NCBI RefSeq assembly: GCF_030408755.1
Contig: NZ_CP047209.1
Location: 1,674,001-1,738,000 of the forward strand
Source: Corynebacterium felinum
GTDB lineage: Bacteria > Actinomycetota > Actinomycetes > Mycobacteriales > Mycobacteriaceae
Length of the DNA stretch: 64,000 bases
Direction: 5' to 3'
Positions 18,029 through 28,322 of this stretch are shown here, in pieces. The notes beneath the pieces are model-generated. The model did no database searches, was not told where the DNA came from, and saw nothing but the letters and a program-made list of their open reading frames with translations. Each line of letters starts with the position of its first letter. The stretch's first letter is position 1. A program made the translations under genes and the position numbers.

Positions 18029-20338
18029 CTATCCACCAGAAGTGACGCGGTAGACATCGAATACGCCCTCGGTATTTCGCAGCTGCGTCATCAGCGAACC
18101 CAACTGCTTGGTATCCGATACTGTGAAGGTGAAACGTACTGTCGCAATATGGTCCTCCGTGGCGTGAGAACTCATGGCCACCACTGCTACCTTCTGCTCA
18201 TTAATAACCCTCGTGAGCTCCATAAGCAGCCCAGTACGATCGAGGGCCTCCAACTGCAACGTAGCTTGGAAGACCGATCCCTGGCCTTCTGAAGCCCACG
18301 ACACAGAAATCATACGCTGAGGCTCTTCCTTCAACTTATCGGCATTCGTACAATCCGTACGGTGCACACTGACACCGCCACCACGAGTCACGAAACCAAA
18401 AATCTGGTCACCAGGAACCGGCATACAACACTTGGCCAACTTCGCCATCACATCCGGCGAACCCTCCACCAAAATCCCAGCACCATCCGAGGTTTGTGCC
18501 TTCGCCTTTGAAGAGATCAGCTCAGAGAACGGAGTGCGAGACACCAACGTATCGGCGGCATCTTCAATATCGCCAAATGCAGCCATCAAGCGATTAGCCA
18601 CATGTCCTGCAGAAATTGAGCCAGAACCAATAGCGGTGTACAGCGCATCAACATCGGCATAGTGAAGCTCTTGAGCCACCGTCTTCATCGACTGCGCAGT
18701 AAACAACCTATGCATCGGCAATCCACCACGCTGCACCTCAGCAGCCAAGGCATCACGGCCAGCCTCTAAGTACTCTTCACGCCGTTCCTTGGCAAACCAC
18801 TGGCGAATCTTCGCCTTCGCGCGAGGAGAGATAACGAAATCTTGCCAATCTCGCGACGGTCCAGCACTCTGATCCTTGGAAGTGAAAATCTCGACACGGT
18901 CGCCACTCTTTAACTTCGATTCAAGCGCAACGAGCTTGCCATTAATCTTGGCACCAATACACCTATGCCCCACTTCTGTATGCACCGCATACGCGAAATC
19001 AACAGGGGTGGCATCCACCGGCAAATTCACCACATCACCCTTCGGGGTGAACACAAAAATTTGCTGGGAGGTGAGATCATAGCGCAGCGAATCCAAGAAC
19101 TCGTTTGGATCAGCAGCTTCCTTCTGCCAGTCCAACAGCTGGCGCATCCACGCCATCTGATCAACCTCAGCGTCACCCTGACTATGATTGCCCTTAGTTT
19201 CCTTATAGCGCCAGTGCGCGGCAATGCCATACTCTGCGTTGAAATGCATCTCGTGGGTACGAACCTGCACCTCAAGGGGCTTTCCGCCCTCACCCATCAC
19301 AGTGGTGTGCAACGACTGATACACGCCAAACTTCGGATTGGAAATATAATCCTTAAACCTGCCAGGCATTGCCGCAAACAACGAATGCACAACACCAATA
19401 GCGGCATAACAATTATTGACAGAATCAACCAAAATGCGAATTCCCACGAGATCAAAAATCTCGTCAAAATCCTTCCCCCGCACAATCATCTTCTGATAAA
19501 TCGACCAATAATGCTTCGGACGCCCCATCACCTCAGCATCAATATGATTCTCCTTCAAACCCTGCTGAAGAAGCGACGTAATCTCCCGCAAATACCGATC
19601 CCGTGACGGCGCACGATCCGCAACAAGACGAACCACCTCGTCATACTTCTTCGGGTACAAAATAGCGAAAGAAAGATCCTCCAACTCCCACTTCACACTC
19701 GCCATACCCAGACGGTGCGCCAACGGAGCAATAACCTCCAACGTTTGGCGAGCCTTCTTCGCCTGCTTCTCCGGCGGCAAGAAACGCATCGTGCGCATAT
19801 TGTGCAAACGGTCGGCAACCTTAATCACCAACACACGCGGATCGTGAGCCATAGCCACGATCATCTTCCGAATAGTCTCAGCCTCAGCCGCCGCACCCAG
19901 AGCAACCTTATCGAGCTTAGTCACGCCGTCGACAAGCCTAGCAACCTCATCCCCGAAATCGCGAGCAAGATCCTCTAAAGAATAATCCTCACAATCCTCC
20001 ACCGTGTCATGCAAAAACGACGCAATAATCGTGGTCGTATCCATGCCAATCTCAGCCGCAATAGTCGCAACCGCCAACGGATGCGTAATATACGGCTCCC
20101 CCGACTTGCGAAACACCCCCTCATGCAACCGCTCAGCAGTATCATACGCACGCGACAACGCCTCAACATCCGCCTTCGGATGAAACTCACGGTGAATGCT
20201 CAGCAACGGCTCCAACACCGGATTCACCCGAACCCGATTACCCGTCAAACTTCGCGCCAAACGCGCCGACATGCTCCGCATAGTAGTAGGTTGCTTAACA
20301 CTGCGCTGCTGATTCATCTTGTGCTGCATGCCTTTCAC
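18029..20338 (-). CDS. rel: Bifunctional (p)ppGpp synthetase/hydrolase
   Basis: 769 residues. Hydrolase: HD domain with [14 protein letters not shown] and [12 protein letters not shown]. Synthetase: [16 protein letters not shown] (the RxKD form seen in bifunctional Rel) and [14 protein letters not shown]. Then comes a TGS domain ([23 protein letters not shown]), a helical zinc-finger-like region with [10 protein letters not shown], and a C-terminal ACT domain ([14 protein letters not shown]). It makes and degrades the stringent alarmone in the cytoplasm. The start used is GTG 20338 with AAGG ten bases upstream; ATG 20329 and 20317 are alternatives. It follows apt, as in many actinobacteria. 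Confidence 0.95.
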   Translation of the reverse strand: MKGMQHKMNQQRSVKQPTTMRSMSARLARSLTGNRVRVNPVLEPLLSIHREFHPKADVEALSRAYDTAERLHEGVFRKSGEPYITHPLAVATIAAEIGMDTTTIIASFLHDTVEDCEDYSLEDLARDFGDEVARLVDGVTKLDKVALGAAAEAETIRKMIVAMAHDPRVLVIKVADRLHNMRTMRFLPPEKQAKKARQTLEVIAPLAHRLGMASVKWELEDLSFAILYPKKYDEVVRLVADRAPSRDRYLREITSLLQQGLKENHIDAEVMGRPKHYWSIYQKMIVRGKDFDEIFDLVGIRILVDSVNNCYAAIGVVHSLFAAMPGRFKDYISNPKFGVYQSLHTTVMGEGGKPLEVQVRTHEMHFNAEYGIAAHWRYKETKGNHSQGDAEVDQMAWMRQLLDWQKEAADPNEFLDSLRYDLTSQQIFVFTPKGDVVNLPVDATPVDFAYAVHTEVGHRCIGAKINGKLVALESKLKSGDRVEIFTSKDQSAGPSRDWQDFVISPRAKAKIRQWFAKERREEYLEAGRDALAAEVQRGGLPMHRLFTAQSMKTVAQELHYADVDALYTAIGSGSISAGHVANRLMAAFGDIEDAADTLVSRTPFSELISSKAKAQTSDGAGILVEGSPDVMAKLAKCCMPVPGDQIFGFVTRGGGVSVHRTDCTNADKLKEEPQRMISVSWASEGQGSVFQATLQLEALDRTGLLMELTRVINEQKVAVVAMSSHATEDHIATVRFTFTVSDTKQLGSLMTQLRNTEGVFDVYRVTSGG

Positions 20339-20477
20339 TCAACAAAAGCCTTAAACGACAATTCTAGGCAGAAGAACGACATTCACAAGAATGCGGGGTA
20401 ACCCCCAACCCCACACCCACTCCACGGACAACGCTCCTACCAACCATCAGCCCGTGCACACACCACAACACCACAAC

Positions 20478-21050
20478 TTAAGAATCCACATTCACCACAA
20501 ACACAGGAGCTTGTTGCAAACGCTCACGCGCCCCCAAACCCTCAACTTCTAACACAACCCCATAGCCAACAACCTCTCCACCCAGCTCGGAAATCAACTC
20601 ACTCGCAGCAACCAACGTGCCACCAGTAGCCAACACATCATCAATCAACGCTACCTTCTTACCCCCAAGCTCAATGCCTGAAGAAGGCAACTCCAACGCC
20701 GCAGTACCATACTCCAACGCATACGTTTTCGTATACACAGGAGGCGGAAGTTTCCCCTTCTTGCGGATCGCCAAAATCCCCAAACCCAACTTATAAGCCA
20801 CTGCCGAACCCAACAAGAAACCTCGCGCATCCAATCCCCCCACCATGTCAGCGCCCCACTCACGAACCTTCGCCGCGAGGGCGTCGACAAGCAAAGCAAA
20901 CGCCTCCCCATCCGCCAACACAGGGGTCAAATCCTCAAAAACAATCCCCTCTGCAGGGAAACCCGGCACAAACCTTGTCTTCTTCGCCAACGCATCACGA
21001 GCATCAACGTACGAACGAACATCAGTGGTGGTCATATCAGACTCAGTCAT
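20478..21050 (-). CDS. apt: Adenine phosphoribosyltransferase
   Basis: 190 residues from ATG 21050. The frame runs on to 21146, but the extra residues have no match to Apt. It converts adenine and PRPP to AMP in purine salvage. The PRPP loop is [17 protein letters not shown], and [19 protein letters not shown] near residue 60 is the family's N-terminal binding segment. Lies between the dciAE-type lipoprotein gene (upstream) and rel (downstream). Confidence 0.95.
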   Translation of the reverse strand: MTESDMTTTDVRSYVDARDALAKKTRFVPGFPAEGIVFEDLTPVLADGEAFALLVDALAAKVREWGADMVGGLDARGFLLGSAVAYKLGLGILAIRKKGKLPPPVYTKTYALEYGTAALELPSSGIELGGKKVALIDDVLATGGTLVAASELISELGGEVVGYGVVLEVEGLGARERLQQAPVFVVNVDS

Positions 21051-21161
21051 GGAAAAAAATTTGCTCCCAGTGCACACAACAACAACGAAACTACACCCTA
21101 AAAAATACGGGGTGACAAGCACTAATGCCAAATTCACCCCGCACAAAGCACAAGCTGAATA

Positions 21162-22805
21162 CTAGTTATGCAAATTCTCTTCCTGCCAACGATCCATATT
21201 CCAACCAATACCATACAGATCAGTATTTTCCACCACATTACGAACCGTCTTATCCACGATAAAGACACGTGGCTCCGGCGCAATAGGAATCGTTTGCATC
21301 AACTCCCAACTCTCATGCTCAGCAGCACGCGCAGCCTCAATATCATCACTCAAACGCGGCGCATGCGGAAACCAGAACATCGGATCAACCGCCTGTAAAA
21401 TAGCATCAGCACCGCCTTCAGTATAAGTCTCAAAACCTGCGGCATTCGTGAACGTCTCACTGAGCATATTCAACGCCTGCGCCCCCACCGACACATCCAC
21501 AACAGTAATACCTGCGGGGGCACAACTATCGGCAATCGCGCGCACCATTGCAGCCTTACGCTCATCAGTTCCGTAATACCCAATTCGAACGATTTGTCCC
21601 CGCAAACGTTCAGCAGTAGGAATATCCACCGCCACCCGGTGGTCGATGATGTCATGGAAATGCGCAATCACCGGATCTTCAGGACGCACAGTACGCGCCA
21701 ACGTCGGCTTCAACTCCACCCCAGATTCCTGGGAGCTCACCTCAGCCAGCTTTGCTTGATCCACGCACGCTGCGAAAGCGCGACGATTCTCTACATCGTA
21801 AAAAACACCCGCAGTCGCCAACACCAGCTGCTCGCTCAAAATACCCGCGGTGGTCTTTAACCGGTATGGATTCTTCGGATCATTACGATCCACCCAATTG
21901 GAATCCCGCACTGCATCAACCTCAGCCAACTGAAGATTACCTTCTGTAGCCAGCCGCTTTAAATCAGTACCTTTGGGCCACAGCACCAATTTATCATTTA
22001 CAGCTTTCTCACCGTAGTAATTCTCGTTTCGAACTAGAGTCACTTCCCCTTCAGGCCCCACAGAATCTACCTTGAATGGGCCAGCACTGACTTGCAAGAT
22101 CGGATCCAACACGCCGAGATCAAAACCATGGTTCCAAATATCCGCAATTGGCTGTAACCGTGCAGGATCACCTGAATTCAGTGCCTCATTGAGCTTCGGT
22201 AAATCCATATTTAGCTTCCGTGCAATCGCATGTGCCGGCATCAGCGTACCCGCCGCAAACAGCTGGCGCCAGCGCGGACCAAAATCATGCTTAAACACCA
22301 CTGTGGCTAATTTCGTCCCCGGCACACACTCAACACGCTCCACTTGCTCATGTAGTGGCATTGAGGAATCAAACATCGGGCGCGTTGTGGCGGCGACTTG
22401 GGTTAATAAGAAAGAATCGCAGGTTACTGGCGCACCATCGGAATACTGTGCCTTATCAGAAATACGCAACTGCAAACGCTTCGTCTCACCCGGCAGTGGG
22501 CGTGCCTGCACCAAATCCGTATTCGGAATCCGCTGCCCCTTTGGCCCGGTGACATAGACACCTGGGTAGAGTCGGCCGGCTAACTGATGCGCGTTCGTGG
22601 ACACGCCTTCATTGGATCCAGCATTTGTGGTAACCAAATAATCATCAATGGCATAACCGAAAAACTCATGACTCGACGACTGCTTAGGATCCCTTGACGA
22701 AGAACATCCCGTTAGCACCAACGCGCAGACCATCATCGATGACACCAACACCCTAGCACCGCGTTTGAACGAACCTAGATTGGGTTGCCAACTATTACTG
22801 CCCAC
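21162..22805 (-). CDS. dciAE: Solute-binding lipoprotein, family 5 (DciAE-like)
   Basis: 547 residues from GTG 22805 with AAAGGATG upstream. Type II signal peptide: VSSMMVCALVLTGCSSSRD gives the lipobox LTGC with the lipid-carrying Cys near residue 33. The rest has the shape of oligopeptide/dipeptide-binding proteins (SBP_bac_5): GPFKVDSVGPEGEVTLVRN and NENYYGE near residue 230, ending with the second lobe. No permease or ATPase gene is next to it. In C. glutamicum the homologue between secF and apt is called DciAE. Start and stop positions are well bounded by apt and the IS region. Confidence 0.85.
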   Translation of the reverse strand: MGSNSWQPNLGSFKRGARVLVSSMMVCALVLTGCSSSRDPKQSSSHEFFGYAIDDYLVTTNAGSNEGVSTNAHQLAGRLYPGVYVTGPKGQRIPNTDLVQARPLPGETKRLQLRISDKAQYSDGAPVTCDSFLLTQVAATTRPMFDSSMPLHEQVERVECVPGTKLATVVFKHDFGPRWRQLFAAGTLMPAHAIARKLNMDLPKLNEALNSGDPARLQPIADIWNHGFDLGVLDPILQVSAGPFKVDSVGPEGEVTLVRNENYYGEKAVNDKLVLWPKGTDLKRLATEGNLQLAEVDAVRDSNWVDRNDPKNPYRLKTTAGILSEQLVLATAGVFYDVENRRAFAACVDQAKLAEVSSQESGVELKPTLARTVRPEDPVIAHFHDIIDHRVAVDIPTAERLRGQIVRIGYYGTDERKAAMVRAIADSCAPAGITVVDVSVGAQALNMLSETFTNAAGFETYTEGGADAILQAVDPMFWFPHAPRLSDDIEAARAAEHESWELMQTIPIAPEPRVFIVDKTVRNVVENTDLYGIGWNMDRWQEENLHN

Positions 22806-23281
22806 GATGAACGGTCACATCCTTTAAAAATCAGAATTAAAAACACACACGCGTCACACCCACCATATGGTTGGGCAAAAAGCGCATGCCCACGAGTCTA
22901 GTCGCGCTTGGGGCACAATCCCCCAAACACCACCGAAACTGTGACCCTGATTAATATCGCAACCGCACTGTGCCTAGCACCAAAAAAATTGAGCTAGTAA
23001 CCAGGGTCAGATACTCCCCTATGCCGATTGCATAAGGGAAGACCCCACTCATCGACAGCCTCGTAGGATGGGTTTTCAAGCCCTGCCCAATCCAGCTCAA
23101 TAGCCCAATCAGTAGTCGCTTCCAATTCCCGATACAACCGATCAATCGCCTTGATACTCGCTTCGGAAATATCTTTGCACGTACAAAAATAGCCGATCCA
23201 ATCGTCAAAATCTTCACGTGTAGGGTTAAAATAAAGGATAGGTCTTTCTCCACTCCCGAAGCTATCACGAACTCGGCGCTC

Positions 23282-23284
23282 AAT
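23282..23284. repeat. Target-site duplication, left copy (AAT)
   Basis: AAT directly flanks the left IS end; the same AAT flanks the right end at 24232-24234. It fits the ANT target preference reported for the ISL2 group. Confidence 0.85.
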
Positions 23285-24231
23285 GAGGTTTTCTCACCGG
23301 GGAAATGCGTTTGAAACGCTGACCTGTGGTTTTGGGGGTTTTGTGGGTGTGTCGTAACGAAAGCACGCGGGGTTCTTACTCAGAATGGTTTTTGATACAG
23401 GAAAATCAAACTGAAAGGAACTCCCGCGTGCTTCGCTATTCTGCCACACTTGACGTCCCAATTTCCACTGCACGTACCATCAGCGCTTGGCTTCAAGCTC
23501 ATCGCCGTCGACATGACCTTCGCCCCCATCAACGTGCCACAACGTGTTGGGAGCAAGCAATTATGCTTCTACGCTGGCTTTATGAAGCAACAAGTATCGC
23601 TACTATTGCTCGTGATGCTCGTGTTTCACAAGCCACAGGCTACCGCTACATCCATGAAGCACTCAGGGTTGTTTCCGCCAAATCTCCCACCCTCATCGAC
23701 GCACTACGCCATGCCAAGGACGCCAATAATCTTTTCGTCTGCCTTGACGGAACACTCATCCGAACAGACCGCGTAGCGAGAAAGAACCCGAAAAACCGTC
23801 ACGATCTGTGGTATTCCGGAAAACATAAGGCATTTGGTGGCAATGTACAGGTGCTCACTGACGAGAGTGGGTACCCACTATGGGTATCCTCAGTATCTCC
23901 TGGATCAACCCACGACATCACAGCAGCGCGTGAGCATGTTCTTGATGCAATAAGCACTGTTGATATTTGCGTTCTTGCCGACAAAGGCTACATTGGTGCA
24001 GGTCACAACGTACACACACCGATCAGAGGAAGGAATCTGGCAGATGACGAATACGAGTACAACCGTCGTCTTAACGGTTTGCGAGCACCATCAGAACGAG
24101 CAAACGCCATGCTCAAACAACTCAAAGCACTACGGCGTGTAACACTATGCCCTAAAACCATTACAGCCATCGCAAAAACTGCTTTAGTCGTCCTACACCT
24201 AGCCCGCAAAATACTCTGGTGAGAAAACCTC
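23285..24231 (+). mobile_element. Intact 947-bp IS5-family element, ISL2 group-like
   Basis: Perfect 14-bp inverted ends GAGGTTTTCTCACC (23285-23298) and GGTGAGAAAACCTC (24218-24231), flanked by AAT on both sides. It carries one complete transposase and splits a small gene on the opposite strand. The target size, end type and DDE class agree with the ISL2 group of IS5. Confidence 0.93.
23428..24222 (+). CDS. IS5-family DDE transposase
   Basis: 264 residues from GTG 23428, with AAAGGA nine bases upstream. An in-frame ATG at 23326 lacks such a site and starts inside the end region. The N-terminus is a helix-turn-helix (ISAWLQAHRRRHDLRP, SQATGYRYIHEAL). The DDE catalytic core has CLDGTLIRTDR (first Asp), VLADKGYIGAGHN (second Asp) and PSERANAMLKQ (Glu), as in DDE_Tnp_4 enzymes. 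The stop lies inside the right inverted repeat. No frameshift, so the protein should be active. Confidence 0.93.
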   Translation: MLRYSATLDVPISTARTISAWLQAHRRRHDLRPHQRATTCWEQAIMLLRWLYEATSIATIARDARVSQATGYRYIHEALRVVSAKSPTLIDALRHAKDANNLFVCLDGTLIRTDRVARKNPKNRHDLWYSGKHKAFGGNVQVLTDESGYPLWVSSVSPGSTHDITAAREHVLDAISTVDICVLADKGYIGAGHNVHTPIRGRNLADDEYEYNRRLNGLRAPSERANAMLKQLKALRRVTLCPKTITAIAKTALVVLHLARKILW

Positions 24232-24234
24232 AAT
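24232..24234. repeat. Target-site duplication, right copy (AAT)
   Basis: Right-hand partner of AAT 23282-23284; as the reverse ATT it forms codon 25 of the split gene. Confidence 0.85.
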
Positions 24235-24403
24235 CTCCTCAACAACTTCGTTGGAAAAAGAATCGGAACCTTCTGTATGAATAATCACCATTGGGTCAAT
24301 AGACATTTACTTTTCTTTCCTTTCTGATATAAATGAATGCCGAATAATCGCAAGGCTGCTTATAAATGGTGCGGGTATCGCCTACGTACCGGACAAAAAT
24401 AAC

Positions 24404-24448
24404 CCCCTGTGCAGTGGAGAGCAAACCGCTACTACCACTGCACAGGGG
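24404..24448 (-). terminator. Terminator behind secF
   Basis: CCCCTGTGCAGTGG (24404-24417) pairs exactly with CCACTGCACAGGGG (24435-24448). Read on the minus strand it is followed by a T-rich tail, which ends the secDF transcript. Confidence 0.9.
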
Positions 24449-24479
24449 AAAACTGTCACCGATTAATCCCTTTCAAGAT

Positions 24480-25577
24480 CTAGGTGCCAGGGCGCCAAGA
24501 AGCAGTACCAGACGACGGCTGCTCAGGAGACACAACCGTGCGCTTTTCAGGCTCCGGCCACACTGGGTGCACATACCCTACAGGAGTCGCGCGTAGCTGC
24601 TCCACCTTCGCATTATGCTCCCTCGTTGCACGAGTACGGTTCTTCAACGACACCAAGAACGGTGTGGCAAGGAAAATCGACGACACAGTACCTTCGACAA
24701 CACCAATCAACTGAACCAGAGCCAAATCCTTCAATGTGCCCACACCCATCAGCCACACAGCAATCACCATCAGCGCCAGAATTGGCAACACCGAAATAAC
24801 GGTCGTCGAAATCGAACGCATCACAGTCTGGTTAATAGCCAAGTTCGCATGCTCCGCATAAGTGACACGACTATTACCCAAATAATTCACCGTATTCTCA
24901 CGCACCTTATCAAACACAATCACGGTGTCGTACAAAGAGAAGGCCAACACTGTAAGCAAACCAATAACCGAGGCAGGAGTCACCTCAAAACCAAACAGTG
25001 CATACACACCAATGATGAACACGAGGTCGACACCCAAAGCAGCAACAGCTGCCACGGCCATCTCACGTTGCAGTCGCAATGCGATATAAACGAACACTGC
25101 CAGCAGGAACACGCCCATGGAAATCAGCATACGGTTGGTAATCGTTGAACCCCACGACTCAGAAACCGTAGAATCACCGATCACATCAGGAGTTGGGGTG
25201 CCCGTGGCGTCGACAGGCTTAAACTCTTCAAACAATGCCTCGCGAGCAGCATCGATCTTCGCTTGCGGCAAACGCTCAGAGTTCACTTCCAAAATGCGGG
25301 TGTCACCCGAACCCACAATCTGAACGAGAACCGGATCAACACCGGTTGCCTCCTCGAAAACCCGCTCAACGGCGTGAGTTTCAAGAGTGCCCGCAGGCAT
25401 GTTCATCTTAGTACCACCCTGGAAATCAATACCCAGGTTGAAACCACGCAGCAAAACACTCAACACGCACACAGCCAACACCGCAAGAGTGACCATGTAG
25501 CTGACACGACGCTTGGCTACGAAATCAATTCCGCCTTCGCCGGTAAAAATCTTTGAAAAAGTACTAGAGGAAGACAC
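24480..25577 (-). CDS. secF: Protein translocase subunit SecF
   Basis: 365 residues from GTG 25577. The first helix is followed by the family signature NLGIDFQGGTKM near residue 48, a periplasmic-type domain to ~150, and five further membrane helices (VFLLAVFVYIALRLQ, FIIGVYALFGFEVTPASV, and later ones). SecF forms a complex with SecD and uses the proton gradient to help release proteins exported by SecYEG. Only two bases separate the secD stop and this start. The C-terminal tail is basic and Pro/Glu-rich. Confidence 0.95.
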   Translation of the reverse strand: MSSSSTFSKIFTGEGGIDFVAKRRVSYMVTLAVLAVCVLSVLLRGFNLGIDFQGGTKMNMPAGTLETHAVERVFEEATGVDPVLVQIVGSGDTRILEVNSERLPQAKIDAAREALFEEFKPVDATGTPTPDVIGDSTVSESWGSTITNRMLISMGVFLLAVFVYIALRLQREMAVAAVAALGVDLVFIIGVYALFGFEVTPASVIGLLTVLAFSLYDTVIVFDKVRENTVNYLGNSRVTYAEHANLAINQTVMRSISTTVISVLPILALMVIAVWLMGVGTLKDLALVQLIGVVEGTVSSIFLATPFLVSLKNRTRATREHNAKVEQLRATPVGYVHPVWPEPEKRTVVSPEQPSSGTASWRPGT

Positions 25578-25579
25578 TG

Positions 25580-27451
25580 TTATTTTCCTACTTCCATCTC
25601 AGCGAACGCGGCGGCACGTTCAGCATCGGACTCGGACTTCCGAATAGGCCCCTCGCGCTTGACCAAATCCATGACCTTACCCAATCCATTTGCAGCAGGC
25701 TTGGCTGTCCACGGCTTACGCGAAGCCATGATAACCAACGGTGCGGTGAACAGGAAGGTGACCAGAAGGTCGAAGACAGTAGTCAGACCCAAAGTGAAGG
25801 CGAAGCCCTTGACCTCACCCACCGCGAGAATGTACACCACAACCGCAGCAATCAAGGTGACGAAGTTACCCGTCACAATAGTATTCCTTGCTCGCTCCCA
25901 TGCGTGCGGAACCGCAGAACGGAACGTGCGACCAGCACGAATCTCATCCTTAATGCGTTCGTAAATCACCACGAAGGAGTCCGCAGTAGTACCAATACCA
26001 ATGATCAAACCAGCCACACCGGCAAGATCAAGAGAATAACCAATCAGACGGCCCAAAAGGACAAGCGAACCAAAGACAAACAGCCCAGACATGCCTAGAG
26101 AAACCAGCGAAATCACACCGAAGAAACGGTAGAAATACAAGGAGAACAACGCCACGAGTGCAAAACCCACAAGACCAGCGATCAAACCAGCCTCCAAGGA
26201 TGCCACACCCAAAGATGCTGGAACAGTGATAGCGGTACCACCCTGCTCACCATTTTCGCCAGCGAAAGACAATGGCAACGCACCATAACGGAGGTTATTT
26301 GCCAAGTCTTGCGCTTCCTGCTGGCTGAAGCTACCAGTAATCGAAGTAGCCGAGCCCACTGGGGTTGCCGACTGAATCACTGGTGCGGAAATGATCTTCG
26401 AGTCCAGTGTGATAGCTACTTGCTGCTTGAGATAGTCGGTGGTGAGCTTCGCCCACGTAGCCGAACCTTGGCTTGCACCATCTGACTTGAATGCGAAGTT
26501 AATTTCCATCTGGCCACTCTGGGAGTTTAACCCACCAGCAATCGGACGGTTGGTATCGATTTCTTCGCCAGTTAAACGCTTACCAGTGGCCTCATCCGTT
26601 TCACCCACCAACAATGGCACTGGGGAAAGAATATAGACCTGATTACTGTCTGCTTCACAGGCAACCAATGGCTTAGCGGGGTCATCGCTGCCTTGCAACA
26701 AATCTGGGGTATCATCGCAAGTCATCAACGATGCTGCTGCCAGCTGCACCACAGGATCGGTTGATTGACGATCCTGTTTAAGCACATTCATAATCTCCTC
26801 GCGGCGATCAGCTGACTCAATGGAGTTTGCTGGCTGGCTAGGAGCTTGAGCAGTAATCTTGATCGACTCAACAGGTTTGCTTTCAGCAGGAGCGGCTTCC
26901 TGCTCGCCTTCCTTCTTCTCAGCATCAGCTGCTTCTTGAGCTGCCTTGAAGTTCTTTTCTGCCTCTTCAAGTTTTGGCTTGAGTTGATCGGCAGTAGCTA
27001 CACCGGCGGCAACCCAACGGTTAGCCATCTCTTCAATTGCTGGCAACAGTTGAGTCAGATCAGCATTGCCCGGCTGCGCCACTGGACGGAAGAACAACTG
27101 CGAGGTTTGGCCCACAGCACGAGCCTGGGAAGTATCCTCACCTGGGACAGTGATCACCAAGGTCTTACCGTCGATAACAACACTGGCGCCGGACACACCC
27201 ATGCCATTAACGCGGTTCTCCAAGATATTGCGCGCCTGGTTAAGCTGCTCGTGGGTCGGCTCAGTTCCCTGAGGAACAAGAGTGACACGGGTACCACCTT
27301 GCAGGTCAATGCCCAGCTTTGGTGTAGCGCTGCGATCACCGGTGAGGAATATCAGGGCATAAATCGAGACGAGGAGCACAATGAAAAAAGCAATGGCCTT
27401 ACGGGGCCATGTTTCCCATCGAGTCCCGCCGCTTCGGGATGACGAAGCCAA
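25580..27451 (-). CDS. secD: Protein translocase subunit SecD
   Basis: 623 residues, starting at TTG 27451: no ATG is near and GGAG sits eight bases upstream, which favours the TTG. Helix 1 is AIAFFIVLLVSIYALIFL, followed by LGIDLQGGTRVTL near residue 46. A large extracytoplasmic domain is interrupted by an Ala/Glu/Lys-rich stretch (~150-210) of low complexity, common in actinobacterial SecD. Five helices follow (VASLEAGLIAGLVGFALVALF and later). Partner of SecF. The upstream space to yajC is 469 bases. Confidence 0.95.
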   Translation of the reverse strand: MASSSRSGGTRWETWPRKAIAFFIVLLVSIYALIFLTGDRSATPKLGIDLQGGTRVTLVPQGTEPTHEQLNQARNILENRVNGMGVSGASVVIDGKTLVITVPGEDTSQARAVGQTSQLFFRPVAQPGNADLTQLLPAIEEMANRWVAAGVATADQLKPKLEEAEKNFKAAQEAADAEKKEGEQEAAPAESKPVESIKITAQAPSQPANSIESADRREEIMNVLKQDRQSTDPVVQLAAASLMTCDDTPDLLQGSDDPAKPLVACEADSNQVYILSPVPLLVGETDEATGKRLTGEEIDTNRPIAGGLNSQSGQMEINFAFKSDGASQGSATWAKLTTDYLKQQVAITLDSKIISAPVIQSATPVGSATSITGSFSQQEAQDLANNLRYGALPLSFAGENGEQGGTAITVPASLGVASLEAGLIAGLVGFALVALFSLYFYRFFGVISLVSLGMSGLFVFGSLVLLGRLIGYSLDLAGVAGLIIGIGTTADSFVVIYERIKDEIRAGRTFRSAVPHAWERARNTIVTGNFVTLIAAVVVYILAVGEVKGFAFTLGLTTVFDLLVTFLFTAPLVIMASRKPWTAKPAANGLGKVMDLVKREGPIRKSESDAERAAAFAEMEVGK

Positions 27452-27920
27452 TGAACAATCTCCTTGTATGAGAAATGAAAGTTATTTTTCTTAATTCACA
27501 ATAGACAGCACGCTACTGCACTTTAAAACCGAAACCCACCGTGCGGTGTCGAATCCGCACCACACTACATCCCCGAACCCACGACTAGGTGGGTACGAGT
27601 AAGAATGCAGGACTGCCACCAACACATCCATATCCACGCAGGCGAATATGACAGTGTGGGGCAATAAATGTTTCATCGACCATGCTACGGCACAATCAGG
27701 ACACCTTAAGATTTTTCACAGAAGGTTCGCTGATTTCCACTCGCGATTATGCCGATAGAGAGCAACACGCAGCAACAAGGCCACAGCTAAGCCTACCCTC
27801 ACCCACGTTTAGGGGGGATTGCCGCGAGAGTCAATGAGGATGTGTGGGCGTCGAAAAGCTGAGTACAAGTATCTGATACCTCATCGTGCGCCAGCACAGC
27901 GCACCACCAGGCTACTTATT
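27452..27920. other. Region between yajC and secD
   Basis: No gene. Probably holds the secDF promoter and the yajC terminator, but neither can be placed with confidence. The ribosome site of secD (GGAG) is at 27460-27463. Confidence 0.4.
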
Positions 27921-28232
27921 CTATTCAACGGTTGGCTGGGTGTCGTCTACAGATGCGGTGGACTTGAGCTCTTCATTGGTCACATTACGCACAACCGCAA
28001 GGCGCTCCCACCACGTGCGCACCTGGGGTGCAATCTCCAGTTCGACACGAGTTTCTTCAATACCTGTCACAACTCCATAGAGCCCTGCGGTGGTTACCAC
28101 CTGATCGCCAATCTTGAGGTCTTCCTGCATCTGGTGGATCTCTGCGAGACGACGACGCTGCTTGCGCTGAATCATGATGTTGGGAACCATGACGGCAGCC
28201 AAGATCAGCAATAGCAAAATAATTGAATCCAT
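27921..28232 (-). CDS. yajC: Preprotein translocase subunit YajC
   Basis: 103 residues from ATG 28232; a TTG six codons upstream (28250) is an alternative. One membrane helix (IILLLLILAAVMVPNIMI) is followed by a basic segment (QRKQRRRL) and the YajC domain with QMQEDLKIGDQVVTTAGLYG. The protein binds the SecDF complex at the membrane. A Thr/Ser-rich tail ends it. It lies between secD and ruvB, on the same strand. Confidence 0.92.
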   Translation of the reverse strand: MDSIILLLLILAAVMVPNIMIQRKQRRRLAEIHQMQEDLKIGDQVVTTAGLYGVVTGIEETRVELEIAPQVRTWWERLAVVRNVTNEELKSTASVDDTQPTVE

Positions 28233-28322
28233 GGTGATTAAGTTTGCCAAAGACCCACCAAAAGTGCGAGCTCAACACTCACACAACAAACTGCTCTGAG
28301 CGCATGCGAACTCGAACGGTGA

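Larger units (their letters stand above)
22994..24306 (-). pseudogene. Small unknown gene split by an IS element
   Basis: The minus strand starts with an ATG at 24306, after AAAGGAAAG, and reads 25 codons to 24232 (MSIDPMVIIHTEG, then NEVVEEI). The IS starts there. After removing the IS and one AAT repeat, the frame resumes at 23281 (ERRVRDSFGSGERPILYF) and ends with TAG at 22994, giving 120 residues. It is acidic, with ILYFNPTREDFDDWIGYFC near residue 40 and LDWAGLENPSYEAVDEWGLP near 95. I do not recognise a family. The two parts were one gene until the insertion, which is an observation, not an assumption. Confidence 0.85.
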
